Shown: positions 1 to 6,419, counted from the first letter of the stretch. The stretch: DNA of 10,368 nucleotides from CAZVCG01 sp964649675 (GCA_964649675.1 CAZYPX010000064.1:1-10368); one strand, 5' to 3'. Numbers and translations are program-made. Notes: generated by a model not told the origin, from the letters alone.

Positions 1-1
1 A

Positions 2-145
2 TCTCCCGGCAATAACCAGACGCTTACTGATTATCTGACACAAAAAGAGGAAGAAACCGATAAGAATCTTTCACAAATGAATATACCCATCCCAAATAAG
101 CGGGGTCGAAAGTGCAAAAAGTCAGTTCTCGAAACCGATAGTTGA
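2..145 (+). CDS. C-terminal fragment of an unrecognised protein (partial, runs off left edge)
   Basis: Frame 2 is open from the first bases of the window to a TGA at 143-145, giving 47 residues without a start in view. The peptide is hydrophilic and rich in Lys, Glu, Gln and Asn, with a basic run near its end (NKRGRKCKK) followed by SVLETDS. The composition looks like the charged tail of a soluble, perhaps nucleic-acid-binding, accessory protein, but no domain is visible. The segment is AT-rich, like the integrase and unlike the core genes to the right, so it probably belongs to the integrated element. The opposite strand also has an open stretch of about 42 codons here (MFNYRFREL...), which looks less protein-like. 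The call rests only on the open frame and its composition. Confidence 0.4.
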   Translation, partial: SPGNNQTLTDYLTQKEEETDKNLSQMNIPIPNKRGRKCKKSVLETDS

Positions 146-286
146 ACATGTCTAAACAATTTACTGCTAACGCGGCGATCAAATGTAATTTTTGATAATC
201 TGTTAAGCCTTCATCTTTGTGTTCAAATATCCTCTCTTTACTCAGGTGGGCCGATAGACGAAGATGATGGCACAGGCGGACAACAA
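146..286. other. Non-coding AT-rich spacer between the left partial gene and the integrase end
   Basis: About 140 bases with no convincing open frame on either strand. It lies between two convergent reading frames: the partial gene ending at 145 and the integrase stop at 287-289. I looked for a stem followed by a T run that could end either transcript and for a second copy of the tRNA-derived core (GCTTTACGAAAGC). I found neither, so the far end of the element is outside the window. Confidence 0.5.
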
Positions 287-1336
287 CTAATGTAACAACT
301 TAACAATATCCTCAGCACGTAGGTGCGTGTAGCGCTTAAGCATGGACAGGCTTTTATGGCCCGTAATGCTGGCTACCTGCATCATATTTAACCCTCTTTC
401 GAAAAGGCGGCTGGTAGCCTCATGGCGTAAATCGTGAATATGCAAGTCTTCAATGCCCTCATTATCCAAAATACGCTGATACACTGATTTTACCCCGTCA
501 CCAGTGAATGGAATAACTTTCGAACTTTCTGGGAACATACGCCTAAGTTGCGCAAGGGCGCTCACAGCTTTGGGAGAAAGAGGAACTTTACGTGCTTCGC
601 CATTTTTTGTGTCGCGCAACAACGCATAACGATAGGAATAGCGTTTCTTTTTTCCATCCGACGTTTTTACATCTTCACGATTGACAAAAATATCTTTTTG
701 CCATGACAAGGATAACAACTCACCTCGCCGCATTGCTGTTTCCAGCAAAAGAATTATCATTGGCTCAAGCCAAGGCGATGAACTTTTCCGTGAGGCTTTG
801 AGCAGCCTCTTTTCTTCGGCTGGGGAAAGACGGCGATCTCTTCCTTGTGGTGACTTTGGCTTGGAAATAAGGGTGATAGGATTCACCAGTGAATCCATTT
901 TCCATTCTCGCCGCGCTGTATTGAAGAGATGAGACAAGATTATCAGTTCGCGCTTAACCGTATTCGGCTTAACTTGTTTCAACCGTTCGTCACGGAACTT
1001 TGCAATATCGCTTGTTTTAATGTAGGCCATTGCGGTTTTAGCAATCGGCCATTTTTTCAAATATTCGATTTTCCGATCTTCAAAAACCCGGCCTTTTTTA
1101 TGAATGGTTTTTTCGTTTTTATACCTGTCCAAGGCATCAAATAGCGTCACGCTTTCTGCTTCTCGCGTATCGACGTATGTGTTCCGGTTCATGTCTGTTT
1201 CTTGAGCTTTTGCCCAAGCTTCCGCATGAACTTTTTTGTCGAAGGTACGAGTGATTGGGGCAAAACCTTTACGCCTTACGCGTGCCATCCAAGTAGTCTC
1301 GCCAGACGGCCAAACTCGTTTGATGATTGTCGCCAT
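287..1336 (-). CDS. Tyrosine recombinase / phage-type integrase
   Basis: A 349-residue site-specific recombinase of the lambda-integrase family, which cuts and rejoins DNA through a covalent 3'-phosphotyrosine. Residues about 1-50 look like an arm-type DNA-binding domain (TWMARVRRKGF, then a basic helix). Residues about 62-150 form the SAM-like core-binding domain (TLFDALDRYKNE...VKRELIILSHLF). The catalytic domain follows with every expected residue: R203 in AMRRGEL, K244 in DTKNGEARKVPL, H301 and R304 in HIHDLRHEA, H327 in TGHKSL and nucleophile Y336 in KRYTHL. Length is usual for integrases of islands and prophages. The start ATG at 1334-1336 gives the family-like MATIIKR beginning, with only a weak GGGGT upstream. 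Reading is away from the tRNA-Thr fragment 148 bases upstream, so a recombinase acting on that tRNA gene is the simplest reading. It is more AT-rich than the core genes. Confidence 0.95.
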   Translation of the reverse strand: MATIIKRVWPSGETTWMARVRRKGFAPITRTFDKKVHAEAWAKAQETDMNRNTYVDTREAESVTLFDALDRYKNEKTIHKKGRVFEDRKIEYLKKWPIAKTAMAYIKTSDIAKFRDERLKQVKPNTVKRELIILSHLFNTARREWKMDSLVNPITLISKPKSPQGRDRRLSPAEEKRLLKASRKSSSPWLEPMIILLLETAMRRGELLSLSWQKDIFVNREDVKTSDGKKKRYSYRYALLRDTKNGEARKVPLSPKAVSALAQLRRMFPESSKVIPFTGDGVKSVYQRILDNEGIEDLHIHDLRHEATSRLFERGLNMMQVASITGHKSLSMLKRYTHLRAEDIVKLLH

Positions 1337-1364
1337 TTCAGTGACCCCGCAACGTCAATTACAT

Positions 1365-1384
1365 TGTCACTCTACTGTCACTCT
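1365..1384. repeat. Tandem 9-mer repeat with 11-bp period upstream of the integrase start
   Basis: TGTCACTCT occurs at 1365-1373 and again at 1376-1384, separated by two bases, so the copies sit one helical turn apart on the same DNA face. The site lies about 30 bases upstream of the integrase start and about 100 bases from the tRNA junction. Such paired sites are typical of integrase arm-type, excisionase or repressor binding, but nothing here tells which. The function is inference; the repeat itself is directly visible. Confidence 0.5.
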
Positions 1385-1455
1385 TATGAGGATTGCAAGA
1401 CCGTATTTACTTTCGGTACGGGTCATCTTATTGATTTATTGCACTAATAATTTTC

Positions 1456-1471
1456 ATAGGTCTTGGCCTAT
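1456..1471. repeat. Short inverted repeat beside the tRNA junction
   Basis: ATAGG-tcttgg-CCTAT forms a 5-bp dyad with a 6-base centre, 13 bases from the end of the tRNA-like sequence. On the - strand it follows a run of six T, and on the + strand it is followed by A-rich sequence. It could be a binding site for a recombination accessory protein or a weak terminator for read-through from the tRNA fragment. The stem is too short to decide. Confidence 0.3.
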
Positions 1472-1484
1472 AAAAAACAATTTT

Positions 1485-1497
1485 GCTTTACGAAAGC
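1485..1497. other. Putative attachment-site core (tRNA anticodon stem-loop)
   Basis: GCTTTACGAAAGC is an exact inverted repeat of five bases around a 3-base centre and is the last part of the tRNA-like sequence before identity is lost. Tyrosine recombinases commonly use an anticodon-loop overlap flanked by such a dyad as the crossover site. The element would lie to the left (lower coordinates) and the chromosome to the right. No second copy was found in the window, so the exact boundary cannot be proved here. Confidence 0.45.
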
Positions 1498-1524
1498 CCT
1501 GCTCTACCTCTGAGCTACAACGGC
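1485..1524 (-). pseudogene. 5' half of tRNA-Thr(CGU), truncated in the anticodon stem
   Basis: On the - strand, reading down from 1524: acceptor 5' strand GCCGTTG, TA at positions 8-9, D arm GCTC-AGAGGTA-GAGC, A at position 26, anticodon stem GGGCT, loop TTCGTAA with anticodon CGT, then AGC. The return stem should read AGCCC but reads AGCAA, and nothing after it resembles a variable loop, a T arm (GGTTCGA) or a pairing acceptor strand CAACGGC. The first 40 bases resemble known bacterial tRNA-Thr(CGU). So this is a half tRNA gene, broken exactly where integrases that use tRNA anticodon loops cross over, and an integrase gene lies 148 bases downstream. It is presumably not functional by itself; the missing 3' half should lie beyond the left edge, at the other end of the element. 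Confidence 0.72.
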
Positions 1525-1841
1525 GATTAACCGGCGGATTAGCGGACTGCCCGCACGCGTAACGGCCTTGCTTGGCGCAGCGTGAAAACATGCTCTTAAA
1601 GGCTTCGCGGGCCAGCGTCAATGATGACGCAAAACTTTTCCTGTACGAACAAGAAAAAAATAACGCCATAAGAACGCCATCTTGACCTAATAGCTTCATT
1701 AAAAAAGGAAATTAACCATAATCGCATGTTGACGTGCAATCTCTCATGGCGTACCCAAAAATAGGACGGAAGCGTAACAGTTCCGGCCCTTGGGCTTATA
1801 TGATTTCAAGCGGTTTAACAGAGAACGAAAAGCGATTACCC
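1525..1841. other. Intergenic region between tRNA fragment and HEPN-like gene
   Basis: Upstream of the tRNA half on the - strand, a TTGACG (1616-1621) with a poor -10 (TAAGAG, 1593-1598, 17-bp spacing) is the only promoter-like pair I see for the tRNA. On the + strand, CATAAT at 1717-1722 with TTCATT 16 bases upstream is a weak promoter candidate for the next gene. AAAAAAGGAA at 1701-1710 looks like a ribosome binding site, but it is 23 bases from the nearest in-frame start (GTG 1734). It is 15 bases from an ATG at 1726 that opens only a 12-codon frame. Bases 1734-1841 are in frame with the following gene and could be its N-terminus. Confidence 0.4.
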
Positions 1842-2795
1842 ATGCAGCATTTGAACCCCTACCGTTTTTACGAGATCGCGGCCAAACTTCATGGTCTCTT
1901 CAACAGCACGACCCAGTTTCGCGTCGCCGACATGTTCGGCCCTTTGACCGAGGCCCAGACCGTTCTTGACAACCTCATCAAGGGCGACCCGATTCCGCTT
2001 GAAACGTCGAAAGCCGAAGCCACGCGCCTTCTCAACAAGATCAGCTCAGTTTTCAACCGTTATTTCATCGATCCCTCGTCGCGCCAGATCAAGCCGCCTG
2101 GCGGCGAAGACCGGATTGACGCGCATGAAATCGCCCTACTTCAGTCACTCGTCGAAAAGTTCGAGCATGCGCTGGCCGCCGAGCTGAACCACGCGCCAAC
2201 GTATTTCGCGACGAAGCGCGGCATCTATTCAACATACGACCTGATCGAAAACGCCTACCAGACTTTTTCGCCCGACGTCCTGAACATCATTCCCGCGACC
2301 GCGCAAAGCGAATTCGGCCTTGCCGGCCGTGCGCTGGCCTATGGGCTAGGTTCGGCGGCCACGATGCACTTGCTGCGCGCCGTCGAAGTCGTTTTAAAGC
2401 AATATTACGAACTCTTTTCCGGCACCAGCGTTTCCAAGGCCGAACGCTCGTACAGCATCTATCTCAAAAAGCTGGCCAGCATGTCGGAAGACGAATCCGC
2501 TGATATGCGCCCCGACAAGCGCCTTTTGCAAATGCTGGCGCAAATCAAGGAGCACTATCGCAACCCGCTCACCGCGCCTGAAAGCCATGTGACGGCCGAG
2601 CAAGCCACATCTCTGTTTGGCCTCGCCACCGCCATCATCACGCTTATGGCCGAGCAGATCATGGCAAACCAAAAGGCCCCCAGGAAAACGGGCAAGGACG
2701 GCAAGGCCGCTGCCAAAGCCGCCACCGAAGAAGAAGCAGACGGCGACGAGGACGAGGAAAGCTACACCTTCAAGCCGACCAAGAAAGCGGGCTAA
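1842..2795 (+). CDS. Unrecognised protein with HEPN-like C-terminal half, catalytic His replaced
   Basis: From ATG 1842 the product is 317 residues. In-frame starts at 1734 (GTG), 1746 and 1800 would add up to 36 residues; none has a well-placed ribosome binding site. I prefer 1842 because MQHLNPYRFYEIA begins the helical, GC-rich, well-ordered part. Residues about 10-120 are helical. Residues 165-275 match the layout of a widespread uncharacterised HEPN-like family: MHLLRAVEVVLKQYY (175-189), a charged helix, KEHYRNPLTAPE (236-247), then a closing helix with LFGLATAIITLM. That family usually shows YRNPxxHPE; here Ala occupies the His position, so RNase activity by that motif is doubtful. The tail (276-317) is Lys/Ala-rich, then acidic (EEEADGDEDEE), and probably disordered. 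There is no signal peptide or membrane span. The stop is four bases from the convergent Trm112-like gene. The family assignment is from memory of the motif layout, not a search. Confidence 0.8.
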   Translation: MQHLNPYRFYEIAAKLHGLFNSTTQFRVADMFGPLTEAQTVLDNLIKGDPIPLETSKAEATRLLNKISSVFNRYFIDPSSRQIKPPGGEDRIDAHEIALLQSLVEKFEHALAAELNHAPTYFATKRGIYSTYDLIENAYQTFSPDVLNIIPATAQSEFGLAGRALAYGLGSAATMHLLRAVEVVLKQYYELFSGTSVSKAERSYSIYLKKLASMSEDESADMRPDKRLLQMLAQIKEHYRNPLTAPESHVTAEQATSLFGLATAIITLMAEQIMANQKAPRKTGKDGKAAAKAATEEEADGDEDEESYTFKPTKKAG

Positions 2796-2799
2796 GCGC

Positions 2800-2988
2800 C
2801 TATAGCTTTCGCGCTTCATCCACGAGCATGACCGGTATGCCCTCCCGAATGGGAAAAGCGAGTCCGGCGCGGCTGCTGATGAGCTCCTGCCGTGACGCGT
2901 CATAGCGCAGAGGCATTTTGGTCACGGGGCAAACCAGCATCTCAAGCAATTTCGGATCGGCGCGGCGCGCGTTTTCGGTATCGGACAT
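2800..2988 (-). CDS. Trm112-like protein (UPF0434/YcaR family)
   Basis: A 62-residue protein of the Trm112/YcaR family, small proteins best known in eukaryotes and archaea as partners that activate tRNA and protein methyltransferases; the bacterial role is poorly defined. The family signature is clear: DPKLLEMLVCPVTKMPLRYD, then QELISSRAGLAFPIREGIPVML and the end VDEARKL. Only one Cys (in LVCPVTK) is left of the zinc-ribbon positions, so it probably does not bind zinc. The start ATG at 2986-2988 gives the usual MSDT- beginning. A TTG-initiated extension to 3066 would overlap the HAD gene and add a poorly conserved 26-residue segment. It lies 70 bases after the HAD hydrolase on the same strand and is probably the last gene of that operon. 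No good Shine-Dalgarno is seen. Confidence 0.9.
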   Translation of the reverse strand: MSDTENARRADPKLLEMLVCPVTKMPLRYDASRQELISSRAGLAFPIREGIPVMLVDEARKL

Positions 2989-3058
2989 GGGCCGGAGATT
3001 AACAGCTTCAGAGCGAAGAAGACAAGAGAGCGCCGGTGTCACGAAACGGCGGCTGCCT

Positions 3059-3658
3059 TCAGACAATAATCCTGTGGTTCAGGTGTTCGAGCATCGGCAC
3101 ATCGTGCGGCGCGTTGCCATAGCCCCAGCTGTCGGCAAAGGGGCCGTGCGTGTCGAGATAGGCTTTCACCATAGCCGCCTTTGTCTTGCGCACACAATTG
3201 CCCAAAGTCATGCGCCCCGTAACGACGCCTTTTTTGATCTCCATTTTCGTACATATCACCGCGTCGTGCGGGATTCTGGCCAGAAGCGCTGGCAGATAAA
3301 GATCCAGACTTCCCGAGGCAATGACGATGGTATGGCCCTTTGCGCGATGCGCGCGCAGAGCGCCCATCGCCGGCTCCTTCTCGCGCGGCCAGAGGCGTAT
3401 CCTGTCGATCGCCGCTGCCACTTCCTCCTTGCGTTTGCCGCCCAGCAATTCTTTTAACAAGCGCGCCTTGACGTAGGTGCGGGTTTCCGCGCCACGCATC
3501 CGCGCCGCGAAACAACCGGCAAGGGCTTTGACCAAAGCCCATACCGCGCGCCGACGCCCTGCCACGGCGACCAAAAACGGCCAAAGGCTGTCGCCACGCA
3601 CAAGCGTGTTGTCGTAATCGAAAAAAACGATCGTGCGTTTACTGGATGACGCGCTCAC
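3059..3658 (-). CDS. HAD-IB family hydrolase (phosphoserine-phosphatase-like)
   Basis: A 199-residue haloacid-dehalogenase-fold phosphohydrolase of the IB subgroup (relatives include phosphoserine phosphatase SerB). Motif I is FFDYDNTLV with nucleophile D14 and acid/base D16; motif II is VIASGS (S115); motif III Lys is in RKTK (158/160); motif IV is GYGNAPHDVPML with D186. The first acid of motif IV is Asn (N182) rather than Asp, which I recall in some HAD-IB proteins. The cap is the helical segment between about 25 and 100. Start: GTG at 3656-3658 overlaps the hemY stop as GTGA and has GGGAG seven bases upstream, so translation is coupled. An upstream start at 3775 would merely read hemY in another frame. 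The protein ends soon after motif IV (NHRIIV), a little short for the family. The substrate cannot be inferred. Confidence 0.9.
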   Translation of the reverse strand: MSASSSKRTIVFFDYDNTLVRGDSLWPFLVAVAGRRRAVWALVKALAGCFAARMRGAETRTYVKARLLKELLGGKRKEEVAAAIDRIRLWPREKEPAMGALRAHRAKGHTIVIASGSLDLYLPALLARIPHDAVICTKMEIKKGVVTGRMTLGNCVRKTKAAMVKAYLDTHGPFADSWGYGNAPHDVPMLEHLNHRIIV

Positions 3659-4998
3659 ACGCTGACTCCCAGCGCATGCACCATCAACTCGGCCTTCGTC
3701 GCCGTGCGTCCGACGCCCGGCGTCTGCCATTCCAGCGTGTTGAACGCGCCGCATTGCTTGCACGTCACGCGCCATTCGTCATGCCCGCCTCCGCACGAGG
3801 CGCACAGCCAGCGCGGATCGGGCAACGCGTCGGCCGCCTTCATAAGCCATTGCGAGGCCAGTTGCTCGTCTTTGGATTCGCGCCGTTCAAGCTTCGCAAG
3901 CAGGCGATAGGCGCCTTGAGTCGCGCCGGGCTTCGCGATCAAATCCAGAAGATGTCGGCGCGCCTCACCCCACAGATCGGCGGCCAGTGCCGTTTCCGCC
4001 AAGGATATACGGCTTACGGGATGATCGGGGTTAGAACGCACGAGACGGCTCATGTGTTTATGGACTTCGAGTGGATTCCCCCCCTTCCCCGCCGCCTGAT
4101 ACAAGGAAGCCAGTTGGGGGTGAGGCCTTATCCGCCAGGCCTTTTCGATCGTTCGCAACGCGGTGCGAATATGATGCGCAAGCATCTGCTTTTGCGCGAC
4201 GTTGATCCATGCGGGAAGCCAGTCCGGCGCTTGTTTCAGCGCCTTTCCCGCGAAATGGAGGGCCTTTTCGTGGCGGCCCTGATACGTCTCCGTCTCCGAA
4301 GCGGCGAGCAAAAGCGCGGCCTGATGCTTTTTCGCGCGCGGCCCGTCCAGAAGTTTTGCCGAGGATGCGCGGGACAAGGCCTCGCTTGCCGCATCCCATT
4401 GCTCGCGTTTGGTGGCCAGCTCAAACTCGACAAGGTGAAGCCACGGCGTTTTCGGGTGAAGGCGGCGCAATTTATCGACATGCATTTCGGCTTCGTCCCA
4501 AATGCCTTCGCGCAACGCGGCCATAATCAAGCCACGGTATCCCAGAACGGCGCTTTCCTCTTCGGCGGCCATGGCGCGAAAAAGCTCCTTCGCCGCCCTG
4601 TAGTCGCCCGCAAGTTGCGCGGCTTGCGCCTGCAGAAGCCGCGTCGCGGTCGTCGATCCCAAAAGCTTGCGCGCGCTGGCCGCCAAGCGTCCAGCTTCCG
4701 TAGCGTTGCCCGAAGCGATCGCCACAAGGCCTTTTTCAAGTTGCTCTTGCCCCTTTTGCATGCGCTGGATCTTTTGCCCCAGACGCCAGAAACGCGGGCC
4801 GTCCATAATCCAGCGCCATACGCGAAAAACCTGAAAAAACGAGAACGCCATAACCGCGAGAACGGCCACAAGCACGGCGGCAGTCGTCTGGATCGCGTAT
4901 CCGTGCCATTGCACGTTAGCTGTGCCCGGCTGATTCACCAGCATCAGGCCGATAAAAACGACAACGGCCACGCGCAGGATGAGGCCGAGCCCGCGCAT
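3655..4998 (-). CDS. hemY: HemY-like heme biosynthesis-associated TPR membrane protein
   Basis: A 447-residue inner-membrane protein with an N-terminal HemY_N domain and tetratricopeptide repeats. Two hydrophobic segments (about 6-22 and 36-58) are followed by the family signature FRVWRWIMDGPRFWR and then helical repeats to about 390 (for example HEKALHFAGKALKQAPDWLPAWINVA). The C-terminus has four cysteines (C399, C402, C413, C416; LCASCGG...VTCKQCGAF), a zinc-ribbon or rubredoxin-like pair of CxxC knuckles such as also ends LapB/YciM. HemY of this type is linked to late heme synthesis but is not protoporphyrinogen oxidase; its role is still unclear. The start ATG at 4996-4998 shares one base with the mitofilin stop (TGATG), and the stop overlaps the HAD start. 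The mitofilin-hemY order is an alphaproteobacterial hallmark. Confidence 0.92.
   Translation of the reverse strand: MRGLGLILRVAVVVFIGLMLVNQPGTANVQWHGYAIQTTAAVLVAVLAVMAFSFFQVFRVWRWIMDGPRFWRLGQKIQRMQKGQEQLEKGLVAIASGNATEAGRLAASARKLLGSTTATRLLQAQAAQLAGDYRAAKELFRAMAAEEESAVLGYRGLIMAALREGIWDEAEMHVDKLRRLHPKTPWLHLVEFELATKREQWDAASEALSRASSAKLLDGPRAKKHQAALLLAASETETYQGRHEKALHFAGKALKQAPDWLPAWINVAQKQMLAHHIRTALRTIEKAWRIRPHPQLASLYQAAGKGGNPLEVHKHMSRLVRSNPDHPVSRISLAETALAADLWGEARRHLLDLIAKPGATQGAYRLLAKLERRESKDEQLASQWLMKAADALPDPRWLCASCGGGHDEWRVTCKQCGAFNTLEWQTPGVGRTATKAELMVHALGVSV
3666..3670 (-). promoter_or_regulatory. Ribosome binding site deciding the HAD hydrolase start
   Basis: GGGAG on the - strand lies inside the last codons of hemY, seven bases before the GTG at 3658. 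Together with the GTGA stop/start overlap it fixes the HAD start and argues against the longer upstream frame to 3775. Confidence 0.65.
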
Positions 4999-6275
4999 CA
5001 GGTTTCATTCCCTGAGGACGACGGCTCGGACGGCAACTCGATCCCGGGACCGGGCGCAGGCTCAGGCAGAGGCGACGGCGCAGGGACAGGCGGCGTTTTA
5101 GGAGCCGTCTTGGGCGCGGGCGCGACCTTGTTAGGCACAGGCGCGGGAGCAGGTGCTTGCTCTTGCTGGGGCGCTTCGATCGGCGCCGCGGGCAGCGCCT
5201 CGGCAGTCGGCGGTTCCTCAGCGAGCGGCGGGGATTGATGGCCCTTGGCCATGGCCTGATCGATCATATGGGACGCGATCGCGTTAAGCGACGCATCAAG
5301 CGTCCGCCGCGCCTCGACCGCGTCTTTCCAAGGTTTCAGCCTGTCCTGCACGGGTTGCGGCAAGGAAGACATTTTACCGGCGGCGGCCTGAATATTGTTG
5401 TTTGCCAATTCCCTTTCGATAGCCGTGACCTCATCGCCATCGGCCGCGCCGTCAAGCGGCCTTATGGACACCAGCGCCATAAGTTCGGCCATAATCCGGT
5501 CTTTCCAATCCTTGGCGTTGGCGCGACGAATCTCGGCCCGTATCGCCCCCGACATCGCCGAGAACCTGTCGCGCAAGACCGATTGCGGCAGAACGCCCGT
5601 GGCCGCCAAGGAATCCAAAGGTATAGCTGCGGCCATGACGGCCGGTTCGTTGACGGCCGCTTTTTTCAGGCTTTCCAGTTCATACGTAAAGGAGTCCCCC
5701 GTGGCGGCAACGGCCCTAAGCTGGGTAAAGGCGATGGCCAGCGCCATTTGCCCTTGAGACGCGCTGCGAACCTGTTCCGAACTTTGCATGGCTTGCTGGA
5801 TTTGGGTCTGCAGCATGCCCAAAGCACTGGACAACGCGACCAGATCGCCGCGCATGCGGGCCACATCCTGCAACAGGTTCGCGCTTTCCTGAAGCGCCGT
5901 CCTGTCCATCGAAGCCGCGAATTTTTCCAGTTTTTCAACCCGCAAGGCCAGATCATCAAGCCGCAGCATCATGGGCATGGCGTGGTCAACGGGAGATGGC
6001 GGAAGAACGGAGGGACCGGCTTTAGGCATATCGGGCACGACAGGCGGGAGCGTTTCGGGCGGCGGCGTTTGGACATCCCCGCTCATAACGGCGACCGTTT
6101 CCGACACGCCTTTTTGCAAAAAGGTATCCGCATGACGTTCCGAGACGAAAATAAAGACGGCAAGAAAAGCCATGAAAACAACGAAAACAAGCAACGTTTT
6201 GTGAATAAGGCCAGAATGAACCGTAGATTTAAGGTCTTGTTTTTCGGGAGAAGGCGTTTCGCCGGGCTGAATCAT
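4998..6275 (-). CDS. Mitofilin-like inner-membrane protein (alphaproteobacterial Mic60 type)
   Basis: A 425-residue bacterial mitofilin, homologue of mitochondrial Mic60, which shapes cristae and contacts outer-membrane proteins. Residues 1-25 are cytoplasmic and 26-44 form one transmembrane helix (TLLVFVVFMAFLAVFIFV). A Pro-rich periplasmic spacer (69-96) and a coiled-coil region (about 104-175, LDDLALRVEKLEKF...LGMLQTQIQQAM) follow. The mitofilin domain spans about 176-345: MALAIAFTQLRAVAATGDSF, then IRPLDGAADGDEVTAIEREL and PWKDAVEARRTLDASLNAI. Unusually, the domain is followed by an 80-residue Pro/Ala-rich tail (346-425, about 25 prolines). The start ATG at 6273-6275 has AGAGGA upstream; a GTG at 6320 would lie inside the promoter. 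This is the first gene of the operon and overlaps hemY by one base. The hemC/hemD genes that often precede it in this class are absent; trpS lies divergently instead. Confidence 0.9.
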   Translation of the reverse strand: MIQPGETPSPEKQDLKSTVHSGLIHKTLLVFVVFMAFLAVFIFVSERHADTFLQKGVSETVAVMSGDVQTPPPETLPPVVPDMPKAGPSVLPPSPVDHAMPMMLRLDDLALRVEKLEKFAASMDRTALQESANLLQDVARMRGDLVALSSALGMLQTQIQQAMQSSEQVRSASQGQMALAIAFTQLRAVAATGDSFTYELESLKKAAVNEPAVMAAAIPLDSLAATGVLPQSVLRDRFSAMSGAIRAEIRRANAKDWKDRIMAELMALVSIRPLDGAADGDEVTAIERELANNNIQAAAGKMSSLPQPVQDRLKPWKDAVEARRTLDASLNAIASHMIDQAMAKGHQSPPLAEEPPTAEALPAAPIEAPQQEQAPAPAPVPNKVAPAPKTAPKTPPVPAPSPLPEPAPGPGIELPSEPSSSGNET

Positions 6276-6310
6276 GTTGTCCTCTTTTATGGGCAGGAGA
6301 TCGCGATTGG

Positions 6311-6319
6311 ATTTTAGCA
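6311..6319 (-). promoter_or_regulatory. Extended -10 promoter for the mitofilin-hemY operon
   Basis: On the - strand TGC-TAAAAT gives a five-of-six -10 (plus coordinates 6311-6316) preceded by the TG of an extended -10 (6318-6319). The position 17 bases upstream is C-rich and has no recognisable -35. The start of transcription would be near 6304, leaving about 30 bases of leader that contain the AGAGGA ribosome binding site at 6280-6285. Prediction by eye only. Confidence 0.5.
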
Positions 6320-6419
6320 CAGAATCCCGAAACGGGGGGACCTTTGATGGTTCGGCCTAACGCGCTAACCGACCGGAACACCAGCAGAGGCTCCCTTTAT
6401 TCCTATCGCGTATGTGGTT

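Noticed and set aside
1..286. Search for the other attachment site in the left end
   Set aside because: No second copy of the GCTTTACGAAAGC core and no tRNA 3' half was found, so the element extends beyond the window.
1485..1524. Reading the tRNA-like stretch as a complete tRNA gene
   Set aside because: No T arm, variable loop or acceptor-pairing strand follows; the return anticodon stem is broken after three bases.
1454..1699. An 81-residue open frame on - across the tRNA fragment
   Set aside because: It includes the tRNA-derived sequence and has no recognisable protein features.
2394..2903. A 169-residue open frame on - antisense to the HEPN-like gene
   Set aside because: It spans the end of one gene and much of the next in the wrong frame and has a low-complexity Gly/Arg composition.
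2989..3066. N-terminal extension of the Trm112-like protein
   Set aside because: It needs a TTG start overlapping the HAD gene and gives a segment unlike the family; the ATG at 2988 gives the normal length.
3646..5238. A 530-residue open frame on +
   Set aside because: It lies antisense to hemY and the HAD gene, which have clear family motifs; its Arg/Pro/Gly-rich composition is typical of a shadow frame in GC-rich DNA.
5157..6317. A 386-residue open frame on +
   Set aside because: Antisense to the mitofilin gene, very rich in Arg, Gly and His, with no domain or ribosome binding site.
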